Source of the DNA: Candidatus Fermentimicrarchaeum limneticum
Lineage (GTDB): Archaea > Micrarchaeota > Micrarchaeia > Burarchaeales > Fermentimicrarchaeaceae
Reading direction: 5' to 3'
Length of the DNA: 64,000 bases
Assembly (NCBI GenBank): GCA_013426015.1
Contig: CP058998.1
Location: 310,001-374,000, forward strand
Shown here in pieces: positions 9,350 to 17,537 of this stretch. The notes under the pieces were generated by a model. It worked only from the letters and a program-made list of their open reading frames with translations. It was not told the origin of the DNA and made no database searches. Position 1 is the stretch's first letter. The number at the start of each line of letters is the position of its first letter. The position numbers and the translations under genes are program-made.

Positions 9350-9384
9350 AAAGCATTTTAAGCAGTTGCTATTATAAAATATCA

Positions 9385-9443
9385 GATGATGACGAAGGTG
9401 ATCTCTGAGCTCCTAGGGCTGTGAAGATAGACGGACGACCTGA
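9385..9443 (+). ncRNA. C/D box sRNA candidate (2'-O-methylation guide)
   Basis: The order and spacing of an archaeal C/D sRNA are all visible: C box GATGATGA (9385-9392), exactly 12 nt guide, D' box CTGA (9405-9408), a spacer, C'-like GTGAAGA (9421-9427), exactly 12 nt guide (9428-9439), D box CTGA (9440-9443). Such RNAs direct fibrillarin (with L7Ae and Nop5) to methylate rRNA or tRNA five bases upstream of the D/D' box. Targets were not identified. The D'-C' spacer is longer than usual, which lowers confidence. Confidence 0.6.
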
Positions 9444-9497
9444 CACACTTCAGTATGCCTGACCGTAGCAAGCCTTATATACGTCAAAGCCTGTGTC

Positions 9498-9686
9498 ATG
9501 GGCATGAGCGTGAACGACTGCCGCGACCCAGACAAATACCTTGCTCAGGCCAGGGGATTGTCGAAGGATCATTTGGAAGCATTGAAGGAATTCGAAAGGG
9601 AGAAGGCAGCTCAAGGCACGGCTTCCGGAACCCGCTATATGTACTATTTCTGCCTTTACAAGCTTGCGCGTTTCCTGAAAAAGTAA
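9498..9686 (+). pseudogene. truncated tyrosine recombinase, core-binding domain remnant
   Basis: 62 residues resembling only the SAM-like N-terminal arm of archaeal tyrosine integrases: a helix with LSKDHLEALKEFEREKAAQG, then TASGTRYMYYFCLYKLARFLKK, the pattern of the DNA-clamping domain. No catalytic domain follows in any frame. A TATA box at 9475-9481 is about 22 bp before ATG 9498, so it may still be expressed leaderless. It resembles the N-terminal style of the integrase at 31059. It could alternatively be a genuine small DNA-binding protein. Confidence 0.45.
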
Positions 9687-9728
9687 GCTTAATATACTCC
9701 AAAACGGCAGATATCTGATGGTGGTTGA

Positions 9729-10286
9729 ATGGATGAGAAGCTAGTTGCTCTGCTGCTATTTACCTTACTAATCTATGGTTGTACCAGAGGACAGCCTCAA
9801 GGGACGCAATCTGAGCAATGCAAGAAGAGAGGGATGATAAACTGCTGGGGGTCTGATGACTACGGCTTTTCGCTTATTTACCCGGATGGGTGGCAGATTG
9901 AAGAGAGCGGAGGTGCGAAAGTTGCCTTCACTTCACCTCAAGAAGCCGGTTTCAGTTCAAAATGCAGCATACTCAGGGAAGAGCAGCCAGTGCCAGTCTA
10001 CGAAACTTTTAGTGAGTATTTGGATAAGATAGGAGCTTCTGTCAGAGAACTTTATAAAAACAATAGTATTACCATCGTATCTTTTGAGAACAGGACATTA
10101 AACGGAATGCCGGGACGCGAGTTCGTTGTAACTTATAACAAAGGAGGACAGGACTACAAAGTCCAGCAAATAGGTTTCATAGGAAATGAACATCTTTATA
10201 CTATCACCTGCTCGAGTCGCCCAGCTACCTATGATGAATACAAACCAATCTTTGAGAGCATCATTACAAGCTTTAAATTTGGGTAA
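9729..10286 (+). CDS. lipoprotein with PsbP-like domain
   Basis: 185 residues. A lipobox-like IYGC follows the N-terminal hydrophobic segment (Cys about residue 18), then a polar linker and a beta-rich domain with GFSLIYPDGWQIEE and GMPGREFVVTY, a pattern seen in PsbP/Mog1-like extracellular domains. Probably anchored outside the membrane. The start ATG is preceded by GTGGTTG. Exact role unknown. Confidence 0.65.
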   Translation: MDEKLVALLLFTLLIYGCTRGQPQGTQSEQCKKRGMINCWGSDDYGFSLIYPDGWQIEESGGAKVAFTSPQEAGFSSKCSILREEQPVPVYETFSEYLDKIGASVRELYKNNSITIVSFENRTLNGMPGREFVVTYNKGGQDYKVQQIGFIGNEHLYTITCSSRPATYDEYKPIFESIITSFKFG

Positions 10287-10363
10287 TTAACGAATTACGA
10301 TTCTCAAAGCCAAAGAGAGCAAACTTAGTATACACCTCTATACAAACTTCTGTGGGTTGTCTT

Positions 10364-10849
10364 ATGGTAAAAAAATTGTTAGTCTTATGGGTCCTTTTAG
10401 TTAGCCTATTAATCCTAGGTTGCCTGGGAGGAGGATCACCCCCAATTTCAGCACCACCCATGCTAACACAATGCACCTTGCCACCAGGATTCTCATGCGT
10501 GACATACAAGCTTCATGCGAATACTGGCGAATTGGATCTAGAAATAGGCCAGATTTTTGGCGGTACAATAAATGTAACAGGAGTGGCATGCACACAAAAA
10601 GAGACCTCGCCTTCTTACCTAAATAACTACGCCTCAGACCCAATAACAATAACCTCTGGAAGCCGTAAGTTTATATCCAAACCGAGTACCTCACACGTTG
10701 TAAAATGCACAGATGCGAATGGAAATCCGTTATCAGATACAAGTGTTGGAGCTCGGTATGAAGGAAAGATATACATAAACTATACGAAACTTGCTACTGA
10801 AGAAGCAACAACTGTGAGTGGACCCTTCTGGGCAAAATTTGAGTCATGA
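10364..10849 (+). CDS. small lipoprotein or pilin-like secreted protein
   Basis: About 161 residues. The hydrophobic start ends in LILGC (lipobox-like), followed by CTLPPGFSC, several Cys and a YINYTKLATEE segment, a beta-rich arrangement common in small archaeal cell-surface proteins. ATG 10364 is preferred over GTG 10352 because it gives a compact signal peptide. Stands alone; a TATA-like TAGTATA lies at 10328-10334, about 30 bp upstream. Function unknown. Confidence 0.6.
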   Translation: MVKKLLVLWVLLVSLLILGCLGGGSPPISAPPMLTQCTLPPGFSCVTYKLHANTGELDLEIGQIFGGTINVTGVACTQKETSPSYLNNYASDPITITSGSRKFISKPSTSHVVKCTDANGNPLSDTSVGARYEGKIYINYTKLATEEATTVSGPFWAKFES

Positions 10850-10886
10850 TACCTGATCAAATCATTAAGCTTTGTTGCATTCTCCT

Positions 10887-10902
10887 CATTTCCTCAGAAA
10901 TG
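10887..10902. repeat. short inverted repeat, copy 1 of pair flanking the AbiE region
   Basis: CATTTC-CTCA-GAAATG. Together with the three bases before it, this matches 12718-12736 in 18 of 19 positions. The two copies bracket the winged-helix and AbiE genes. GAAATGCACTGT from this copy recurs exactly at 12842-12853. It may also work as a transcription terminator hairpin. Confidence 0.5.
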
Positions 10903-10992
10903 CACTGTTCTTAAGCAGTCAGGTTAAGTGCTGCAAGCCTAGTCGTGGCAGTTTCCGGCTTGCGCCTCCAACCTCAGCGATAGGTATTTAAA

Positions 10993-11024
10993 TTTATCAG
11001 TTGATAAATTTATCAGTTGATAAA
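10993..11024 (+). promoter_or_regulatory. operator: two tandem copies of a 16-bp palindrome
   Basis: TTTATCAGTTGATAAA occurs twice head to tail without spacing, directly before ATG 11026 and downstream of a TATA-like TATTTAAAT at 10984-10992. Each copy has 7-bp arms. The position between TATA box and start codon is right for a repressor, most simply the protein encoded at 11026. Confidence 0.75.
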
Positions 11025-11025
11025 T

Positions 11026-11322
11026 ATGGAAACAATAAACCTCCTGCCAGCATTCAGGCCGAGGAACCTGGACCGTTACCCCCGTCTAGATACCGTGCTG
11101 ATGGTAGAAGCTGCACTTTTCAGGTACAAAAGCGACAAGAAGCTGAGCTGGATTTGGAAGAAGCTGCCCAAGAAGGTGATGTGGACGACATTCATTACGA
11201 TTGTCGATTACTTAGAATATTCTGGAAGGATACATGTTGAGAAAGACAAAACAGTTAGCTGGCTGTGGGATCCGGAAGGCGTAAGAAAGATACTTAGCAA
11301 CAAGAAGCTGGTGGCAAGATGA
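11026..11322 (+). CDS. small basic protein, probable autoregulated DNA-binding protein
   Basis: 98 residues, rich in Trp and Lys, without a family I recognise with certainty. Residues ~30-75 could form a winged-helix (KLSWIWKKLPKKVMWTTFITIVDYLEYSGRI). ATG 11026 directly follows the tandem palindromes; an upstream in-frame start would lie inside them. It stands 87 bp before the AbiE pair, so it may be a third regulator of the same island or an independent gene. Confidence 0.6.
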   Translation: METINLLPAFRPRNLDRYPRLDTVLMVEAALFRYKSDKKLSWIWKKLPKKVMWTTFITIVDYLEYSGRIHVEKDKTVSWLWDPEGVRKILSNKKLVAR

Positions 11323-11376
11323 ACGAAACGCGCCAGAACCTTCTTATAGCTCTGCTCAATGCAAATATTTATATAT

Positions 11377-11400
11377 TTTGTTATCAAAAATGATAACAAA
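11377..11400 (+). promoter_or_regulatory. AbiE operator palindrome
   Basis: Arms TTTGTTATCA and TGATAACAAA are perfect 10-bp inverted repeats around a 4-base A spacer, 9 bp before ATG 11410 and just after a TATA box (TATTTATATATT, 11365-11376). AbiEi antitoxins are known to bind inverted repeats in their own promoter, so this is the expected autoregulatory site. Confidence 0.75.
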
Positions 11401-11409
11401 GTGAGATAA

Positions 11410-11958
11410 ATGGATAATATTCTGGATGAATGGGTCAAAAGTGGGAGGCACGCATTTAGGACGAGGGAATATGCCGCGCTTCTCGGAAAGCCGGCTTACG
11501 CAAGGCTCGTCCTTCATAGGCTGAAAGGAAGGGGAGAGCTTTTACAAGTGAGAAACGGTTGGTGGACCTTCCCGAAATCCATCCCGGAGGCAGTTGCTTG
11601 TGAGATTTCGGCACCAGCGTACCTTTCGTTCCACTCCGCCCTGTATCTGCACGGGCTTACTACGCAGATTCCAAACTTGATACAGGTAGCGGTGACGAGG
11701 TTTGGGAAAAAATATTCTATAATGGGGCGCGAGGTGAAGGAGTACAAGATAGAAAAAAGTCGGTTTAATGGATTCTCTGTTAGAGATGGACTTCCATTGG
11801 CATCTCCCGAAAAAGCATTTGCAGACTGCTTGAATGTTCCACGTTCGTGCCCAGATGTAGTCCTCACGGAAGCAATTGGAAAGATAGACGTAAAGAAATC
11901 AAAGCCTTGGCTATCAAAGACCGGTCTAAGGCGGCTTGGGAGGTTTTTGAATGATTGA
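11410..11958 (+). CDS. abiEi: AbiEi-like antitoxin / transcriptional regulator
   Basis: 182 residues. N-terminal winged helix (about 10-65: FRTREYAALLG... LVLHRLKGRGELLQVRNGWW) followed by the AbiEi C-terminal domain with the SFHSALYLHGLT and ASPEKAFADCL motifs. In the AbiE type IV toxin-antitoxin system this protein represses its own promoter and counteracts the nucleotidyltransferase toxin without binding it. Overlaps the toxin gene by 8 bp, the usual arrangement. Confidence 0.85.
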   Translation: MDNILDEWVKSGRHAFRTREYAALLGKPAYARLVLHRLKGRGELLQVRNGWWTFPKSIPEAVACEISAPAYLSFHSALYLHGLTTQIPNLIQVAVTRFGKKYSIMGREVKEYKIEKSRFNGFSVRDGLPLASPEKAFADCLNVPRSCPDVVLTEAIGKIDVKKSKPWLSKTGLRRLGRFLND

Positions 11959-12703
11959 CCGCAAGGAGCTTGAGAAGTTCGGACCGCCGGGGTTCCACCT
12001 GGGCCAGAAAGAGAAGGACTATGCGCAGCACTGGGTTCTTTCCTATCTCTCACGCTCGGGCTTCAATGGAATTTTCAAGGGCGGCACCTGCCTCCAGAAG
12101 GCTTTTGGGCTACCCCGTTACTCGGAAGACTTAGATTTCACTCTAAAAGAGGAAAAAGAGCCGGATTACGATGCGCTTTCAGCTTTTCTTTCCTCTTCTG
12201 GGTTTACGGTCGTTTCTTTAAAGAGGGAAGAGAACCAAAACTCTATAAATGTGAGGTTGCGTTACCGGGGACCGCTGTATGCTGGCACTGCCATAAGCGA
12301 AGGGACCTTAACGCTTGAGATTAGCAGAAGAGAAATACCCTTGCTTAAACCAAAAGCCATCCTCATAAGGCCACCCTATCCGGATTTACTGCCGTACCAG
12401 CTTCTTGTAATGGACAACGATGAGATTGTAGCCGAAAAAATGCGGGCACTTTTTACAAGGGTGTCAGGGAGGGATTTGTTTGACCTTTATTTCCTGTTTA
12501 AACTGGGGGCATGTGTGAAAAAAGAACTTGTGAACGAGAAGCTTAAGTTTTACAAGATGAACTTCGACAAAAAAATCTTTAGGAAGAAGCTCAGAGGAAT
12601 AAAGCGGGTATGGAAAACCGAAATTTCAGCTTTGACGAAAGCCCCAATTGATTATGAAGAAGCCGCTAGATCGGTTCTAAAACAGGTCGGCCTGCTAGAA
12701 TAG
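11951..12703 (+). CDS. abiEii: AbiEii-like nucleotidyltransferase toxin
   Basis: 250 residues of the AbiEii/DUF1814 type. The GGT-x(n)-R-x-SEDLDF motif is intact (FKGGTCLQKAFGLPRYSEDLDF, motif I, about residues 37-58), and VAEKMRALFTR and SGRDLFDLYFLF carry the later conserved Lys and Asp. The family transfers nucleotides to tRNA acceptor ends or other targets, and stops growth during phage infection. Catalytic residues look complete, so the toxin is probably active. ATG 11951 overlaps the antitoxin end. Confidence 0.87.
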   Translation: MIDRKELEKFGPPGFHLGQKEKDYAQHWVLSYLSRSGFNGIFKGGTCLQKAFGLPRYSEDLDFTLKEEKEPDYDALSAFLSSSGFTVVSLKREENQNSINVRLRYRGPLYAGTAISEGTLTLEISRREIPLLKPKAILIRPPYPDLLPYQLLVMDNDEIVAEKMRALFTRVSGRDLFDLYFLFKLGACVKKELVNEKLKFYKMNFDKKIFRKKLRGIKRVWKTEISALTKAPIDYEEAARSVLKQVGLLE

Positions 12704-12720
12704 GTAAAACTTAGACACCT

Positions 12721-12736
12721 CATTTCCTCGGAAATG
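12721..12736. repeat. short inverted repeat, copy 2 of pair flanking the AbiE region
   Basis: CATTTCC-TC-GGAAATG, 18 bp after the toxin stop; see copy 1 at 10887. A 10-bp inverted match (ATACCTATCG at 12770-12779 against 10977-10986) adds to the impression of decayed cassette boundaries. Confidence 0.5.
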
Positions 12737-12786
12737 ACCTGTCCCAATCTATTTATTCTCAGGTGACAGATACCTATCGTAGGAGC

Positions 12787-13092
12787 ATGACCTGTAGTGA
12801 AGCAGAAGAGATAAAAAGAGAAAGGAATAAAGTTCCTAGGGAAATGCACTGTATTGCGTCGGTCAGGCAGAGCACTTTCCACCAAGCGGACGATCTGACC
12901 TTTGTTGAAACGAATTGTAACTGTGGTGTTACTGTGGGCTTGAGCAAAAAGGATATAGCAAGAAGGAAGTCCAACCTCAAGACAAGACTCGAGGAGTTGG
13001 AAACAAAGGCGAAAATGGATCCCATGAAGAGGGAGATTAAACTTCATGAGGAGATAGCGCAGATGAAGAGGAAGCTCGCCGAGTCCGACTAG
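12787..13092 (+). CDS. small coiled-coil protein
   Basis: About 101 residues. The first half has a few Cys/His (MHCIASV, CNCGVTVGL), the second half is an almost continuous charged helix (KSNLKTRLEELETKAKMDPMKREIKLHEEIAQMKRKLAE), a probable coiled coil. Codon choice (AGG/AAG) resembles the neighbours, supporting a real gene. The ATG at 12787 is chosen; an in-frame GTG lies at 12763. Function unknown. Confidence 0.5.
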   Translation: MTCSEAEEIKRERNKVPREMHCIASVRQSTFHQADDLTFVETNCNCGVTVGLSKKDIARRKSNLKTRLEELETKAKMDPMKREIKLHEEIAQMKRKLAESD

Positions 13093-13239
13093 TCTGCTTC
13101 CCAAGAGAGGATATTCCGGTCTGTCTTCAGAACTTGATTGAGATGCGGCTTTAAAAGAAAGAAAAAAAGTAACTCCAGCAACTCGGCAACATCTTTTTTA
13201 AAGTAGTAATTTTCAAATAATCTATAGAAGTGGTTTACG

Positions 13240-15801
13240 GTGGAGCAGAATTTGCCAAAAGTGGAAAGAGCATGGGAGCTCTCCCCAGCACAGTTATACA
13301 AGGAGTTTGAGTCATCTGAGAGAGGACTCTCTGAGCATGAGGTAAAGAGGCGGAGTCTGATCTCAAAAAATGAACTCCCAGAGAAGGACAGAAAAGCAGC
13401 GCTCTCAATTCTAATCTCGCAGTTTGAAAATCCGCTCGTCTACCTCCTTATATTCGCCACTATTCTTGCATATTTCCTCGGGGACGTGATAGAAGGAACG
13501 GTAATTCTGCTGATAATAACCCTGAACAGCATACTCGGCTTCTTTCTGGAGTACAAGGCTGAGAAGGCGCTTAGGGAGTTGAAGAAATACATCACGTTCA
13601 CTTCGAATGTTATGCGCGATGGCGAGAAGAAGGAGGTGGATGCGCAGAGCTTGGTGGTTGGCGATGTAGTTTTTCTGCGCATAGGCAACATAGTTCCAGC
13701 TGATGTTCGACTGCTCTCCTGCGAGGAATTTGAGACAAATGAGTCCGTCCTAACAGGCGAATCGGCACTTGTTGAAAAGAACACATCCCAGCTAGAAGTG
13801 AATAAAGCGGAACCTCAGCTACTGCGGAACATGGCCTTTATGGGCACCACCGTTGCTTCAGGTCACGCAGTGGGCATAGTCACCGCGGTAGGGATGGATA
13901 CATTCTTCGGGAAGACCGCTATGACCCTCAGCGCCAGAGTCCCCCAATCTCATTTTGAGAGAAGCATAAGGGAATTTGGCAATATGCTGCTCAGGATAAC
14001 GCTGATTATGACGCTTTTTGTGTTCGTGATAAACGCCATTTTTGGGAAGAATCCTCTGGACTCATTCCTCTTCGCGGTTGCGCTTGCAGTTGGCATAACG
14101 CCGGAGGCATTGCCCATAGTGATTACAATCGCGCTCTCGAATGGTGCGCTGGAGCTTGCGAGGAAGAAGGTCGTTGTGAAGAAGCTTATCTCTCTAGAGG
14201 ACTTGGGCAATGTCGATGTGTTCTGCGCCGACAAGACAGGAACCTTGAGCGAGACTGAAGTCAGTCTTGAGAAGGCAGTCGGTATCGAGGGGGAACCATC
14301 TCAGGTTCTTTTGGAGTACGCAGTCCTATGTAACACCCAGTTCGGCACAAAGAGGGCAAGGCACACAGGTCAGATAGACTCGGCAATCCTCAAGTTCGCA
14401 AACCAGAGAATAGACAAAAAAAGGATTGTCGAACTTGAAAAAACGAAAGTTGTTGATACAGTCGATTTTGACTATGACAGGAAGAGAATGAGCGTCCTGA
14501 TTGAGAAGAATAGAAGAGTATTGATGATAACAAAGGGTGCTGCTGAAAGCGTGGTTGCCGTCTGCTCCAAGGTGATGAAGGATGACAAAGAGACTAGGCT
14601 AACGCCCTCCCTGAGGAGTAAGTACGAGGAATACGCAGGGATGGGTTACAGCGTGGTTGCCCTTGCTGTGAAAGAGGTCGGGAGAAAGAATAATTTCACA
14701 AAGGAGGACGAAGTTGGACTCTCCCTCATGGGTTTCCTGCTCTTCACAGCACCCCCGCGTAAAACAGCTGCACACACCGTCTCGGAGCTGAGGAAACTTG
14801 GAGTTGAGATGAAGGTACTTACCGGAGATGGGCCCATTGTAACAAAGAAATTGTGCAGTGACGTCGGGTTCAGTATAAATGAAAACAGGGTGGTGACAGG
14901 GGATGAGCTTGATGGGATGGGTGATGAGGAGCTTCAGAAGCTCGCGGAGCGCTATAACGTTTTCGCGAGGATAACGCCCACCCACAAGTATCGAATTGTA
15001 CTTGCCCTGAGGGATGCAGGGCACGTTGTTGCCTTCCTCGGTGATGGGGTGAATGACGCCCCGGCCCTGCGAGCTGCTGATGTGGGAATCTCCGTGAACA
15101 ATGCTGTAGACGTCGCAAAGGATGCCGCACACATCATACTTCTTAGCAGCAGCCTGGAAGCGGTCCTCACCGGCATACGCGGCGGAAGGAAAATTTTTGG
15201 CAACATAACTAAATACGTGCTGAATACTATAAGCGCTAATTTCGGCAACATGTTCTCGGTTGCCTCAACCTCATTATTCCTGCCGTTCCTTCCAATGCTG
15301 CCCTCCCAGATACTTCTAAATAACCTCCTTTCCGATATGCCTATGTTGACGGTATCCACGGATAACGTGGATTCGACCTTCCTGAGAAAACCGAAGAGGT
15401 GGAATATGAAGCTGATATCGGACTTCATGGTGCGTTTCGGTCTCATCAGCTTCGTGTTCGACATGATAATGATGGGCTCCATGCTTTACCTGCTGCATGC
15501 TACGGAGAACAGTTTCAGGACAGGTTGGTTCCTGCTGTCACTGATATCAGAATTAGTGATTACTTATTCGATACGCACCCAGATGAAGTTCTACAAAAGC
15601 AGGCCGAGCACATTGATGATAGCCGGTTCCATACTCGCATTCATCCTATCCATTATTGTCGTGTATTCTCCCATCGGAGTGCCTTTCCAATTCACCCATG
15701 TCGGGGTGGAATACCTGGCGCTTACTGCCGGGGTGGTGCTGCTATACTTCGCAGTCGTTGAGGTTACGAAACTGGACTTCTTCGAGAAATACGGGCTCTG
15801 A
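13240..15801 (+). CDS. P-type cation-transporting ATPase (MgtA-like)
   Basis: 853 residues, normal for P2/P3 ATPases. Visible: N-terminal cation_ATPase_N region, TGES actuator motif (LTGESALVEK), M4 motif VGITPEALPIVI, phosphorylation site DKTGTLS with Asp at about residue 331, and the hinge GDGVNDAPAL. The TPEALP segment and flanking LARKKVVVKKL resemble Mg2+-importing MgtA types more than Ca2+ pumps (which have PEGLP), but substrate is not certain. Start is GTG 13240 after a GGTTTACG leader; TATA-like TTTTTTAAAG lies at 13194-13203. Likely monocistronic. Confidence 0.85.
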   Translation: MEQNLPKVERAWELSPAQLYKEFESSERGLSEHEVKRRSLISKNELPEKDRKAALSILISQFENPLVYLLIFATILAYFLGDVIEGTVILLIITLNSILGFFLEYKAEKALRELKKYITFTSNVMRDGEKKEVDAQSLVVGDVVFLRIGNIVPADVRLLSCEEFETNESVLTGESALVEKNTSQLEVNKAEPQLLRNMAFMGTTVASGHAVGIVTAVGMDTFFGKTAMTLSARVPQSHFERSIREFGNMLLRITLIMTLFVFVINAIFGKNPLDSFLFAVALAVGITPEALPIVITIALSNGALELARKKVVVKKLISLEDLGNVDVFCADKTGTLSETEVSLEKAVGIEGEPSQVLLEYAVLCNTQFGTKRARHTGQIDSAILKFANQRIDKKRIVELEKTKVVDTVDFDYDRKRMSVLIEKNRRVLMITKGAAESVVAVCSKVMKDDKETRLTPSLRSKYEEYAGMGYSVVALAVKEVGRKNNFTKEDEVGLSLMGFLLFTAPPRKTAAHTVSELRKLGVEMKVLTGDGPIVTKKLCSDVGFSINENRVVTGDELDGMGDEELQKLAERYNVFARITPTHKYRIVLALRDAGHVVAFLGDGVNDAPALRAADVGISVNNAVDVAKDAAHIILLSSSLEAVLTGIRGGRKIFGNITKYVLNTISANFGNMFSVASTSLFLPFLPMLPSQILLNNLLSDMPMLTVSTDNVDSTFLRKPKRWNMKLISDFMVRFGLISFVFDMIMMGSMLYLLHATENSFRTGWFLLSLISELVITYSIRTQMKFYKSRPSTLMIAGSILAFILSIIVVYSPIGVPFQFTHVGVEYLALTAGVVLLYFAVVEVTKLDFFEKYGL

Positions 15802-15893
15802 GATGCCAAAATCTCTCATACCTGCATGGCGGGAGTAAAACTTTATTAACCTCCCTCTAAAGATATAACGGTGGTGGTATAGAAATTGCCAAG

Positions 15894-16103
15894 TTGCTTA
15901 CTGAGAGGAATGTTGGCAGTCTTGACAGGATAATACGCTTAGCTTTGGGAGTGCTTTTCCTGCTCCTCGCATTCTTTGTTCAAGCAGAGCAATGGGCATG
16001 GATACTGTTGGGTCTGATTGGAATTGTGGGCATAGTAACTGGCCTGATGAGGCACTGCACGGTGTACTCGCTATTCGGTCTGAGCACTGTTGAGAAAGGA
16101 TAG
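15894..16103 (+). CDS. DUF2892 / YgaP-like membrane protein
   Basis: About 69 residues: NVGSLDRIIRLALGVLFLLLAFF, a second membrane helix, and MRHCTVYSLFGLST. This is the pattern of the DUF2892 family with a conserved Cys near the C terminus. There is no ATG; TTG 15894 is used, although GGTGGT at 15873-15878 would suit an ATT codon at 15885 better. A TATA-like TTTATTAA is at 15841-15848. Confidence 0.75.
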   Translation: MLTERNVGSLDRIIRLALGVLFLLLAFFVQAEQWAWILLGLIGIVGIVTGLMRHCTVYSLFGLSTVEKG

Positions 16104-16144
16104 CAATTTAAGTATTAGTTGAGAATTGAGATGAGGTGGTAAAC

Positions 16145-16486
16145 ATGCCGGCTAAGAAAGAAGTTGCTGCTGAGGAGAAGGATCCTGGGATAGCTGCGTT
16201 GATAAGCGCAGTTGGGCTGCTGCTTGTGGCAGCTCCTGGTGTAGGTTACTTCTACATAGGCAGCACGAAGAAAGGACTGGAATACGTAATTGGATTCTGG
16301 GCTCTTTGCATAGTCGTAATCATAGCGTATCTTCTGGGTGGGATTATTGGTGGAATCATAACAATGGGTATAACCAGTATATGCTGCATGCCCCTATTCC
16401 TGGTGCCGCTAGTAGTTGGCTTGGTTATAGTGTGGGATGTCTACCTTGAGGCAAAGGGGGAGCCAACCAAGTTGCCTGTGGTATGA
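16145..16486 (+). CDS. small multi-pass membrane protein
   Basis: About 113 residues with a charged N terminus (AKKEVAAEEKD) and three or four hydrophobic segments with many Gly, including LLGGIIGGIITMG. The segment GVGYFYIGSTKKGLEYVIGFW resembles the TM2-domain type. ATG 16145 follows GAGGTGG at ideal spacing; the in-frame GTG 16136 lies in that site. Function unknown. Confidence 0.7.
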   Translation: MPAKKEVAAEEKDPGIAALISAVGLLLVAAPGVGYFYIGSTKKGLEYVIGFWALCIVVIIAYLLGGIIGGIITMGITSICCMPLFLVPLVVGLVIVWDVYLEAKGEPTKLPVV

Positions 16487-16515
16487 GAAGTAGTTAGAAT
16501 TGACAAAAGGATTGC

Positions 16516-17184
16516 ATGCGAGAAATGCATCCTCTCCACAAGCTTGAAGGGGAGCTTGCAGAGGGGTATCGCATAAGGGTTGCGCGCAGACAGCTTAAGA
16601 AAGCTGAGCAGAACTTCTTTCAGGTTTTTATTACTGACAAGAATGGTGTCGAGTCAGAGCAACCTGTTTTCGAAGGACTTTACAGCCTTGGAATCAAACC
16701 GTACATAGACGGCTGGATTGACGGGCATTACTACGAGGAGCTTTCATTCAAGGGCAGGAAGATGAATCTTTCTGAAACCGAGCTGGATTTTGAACTTTTC
16801 AGGAAGCTCGGCAGCACTCTCAAGCCAAGCTGGAGTTTGATGGTTGCATATGAGTCTTTCTGGGGAAAGGGGAGAACTCTTGGGGAAACTTCAAAGGGTT
16901 TGAACTGCGGGATACCGCCAATAGCCACCCCTCTTGGATATCTGATTTTCAAAGCGGGCCGCCTCAAGGTGAAGGACTGGTATTTCCCAGAGGGAGGCAA
17001 CGAAGGCATGCCAAAGCTTGAAGGGATAGGGCGGGTGGACAGGAAACATGCTGTAAGGATGAAAAGGGAAACTTCTGCAGAACTAGGTTTATTTTTAAAA
17101 AGGGGAAAATGCGAGGACAAAGAACTTGAGCTACCTGCAAAGGAGAGGGCGAGGAAGATTTTGAAATCCATGAAAGGGCGTTAA
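16516..17184 (+). CDS. DUF1122-like protein
   Basis: 222 residues, soluble. The segments GGIPPIATPLGYLIFKAG-like (residues ~133-152), DWYFPEGGNEGMPKLEG and a charged C terminus fit the archaeal DUF1122 family as I remember it. That family has no established role. GGATTGC precedes the ATG at low quality, and the gene is 29 bp after the preceding stop, so co-transcription with the membrane protein is possible. Confidence 0.55.
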   Translation: MREMHPLHKLEGELAEGYRIRVARRQLKKAEQNFFQVFITDKNGVESEQPVFEGLYSLGIKPYIDGWIDGHYYEELSFKGRKMNLSETELDFELFRKLGSTLKPSWSLMVAYESFWGKGRTLGETSKGLNCGIPPIATPLGYLIFKAGRLKVKDWYFPEGGNEGMPKLEGIGRVDRKHAVRMKRETSAELGLFLKRGKCEDKELELPAKERARKILKSMKGR

Positions 17185-17224
17185 TTTATATTTCTTTATT
17201 TAACTCATAAGTGGAGGTGAATGT

Positions 17225-17530
17225 ATGGGGATGATTCAGGAGTTTAAAGAATTCTTGCAGGAATATCATGTTATGCCGCTGGCAATTGCCTTTATTATGG
17301 GTTCTGCGGTCGTAGTATTGGTGCAGTCTCTTGTGAGTGACATAATAATGCCGGTTGTCACTCCGCTCATACCTGGCGGGGATTATAAGACCGCAACATT
17401 TGCGCTGGGGCCGATACTCATCAAATGGGGCTCTTTTATGAGCGCACTGATAAACTTCATAATCATTGCATTTGTGATTTTCATGCTGGCAAAGATTGTG
17501 CTGAAAGAGGAGAAAGTAACGAAGAAGTAA
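17225..17530 (+). CDS. mscL: large-conductance mechanosensitive channel
   Basis: 101 residues. MscL forms a homopentameric pore that opens under membrane tension and protects against osmotic downshock. The amphipathic N-terminal helix (FKEFLQEYHVMPLAIAFIMG), the pore helix with AVVVLVQSLVSDIIMPVVTPLI and TM2 (LINFIIIAFVIFMLAK) are in normal order; the cytoplasmic helix is short. GGAGGTGAATG supplies a strong ribosome site. Convergent with copA, 7 bp apart. Confidence 0.93.
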   Translation: MGMIQEFKEFLQEYHVMPLAIAFIMGSAVVVLVQSLVSDIIMPVVTPLIPGGDYKTATFALGPILIKWGSFMSALINFIIIAFVIFMLAKIVLKEEKVTKK

Positions 17531-17537
17531 CTATCTC

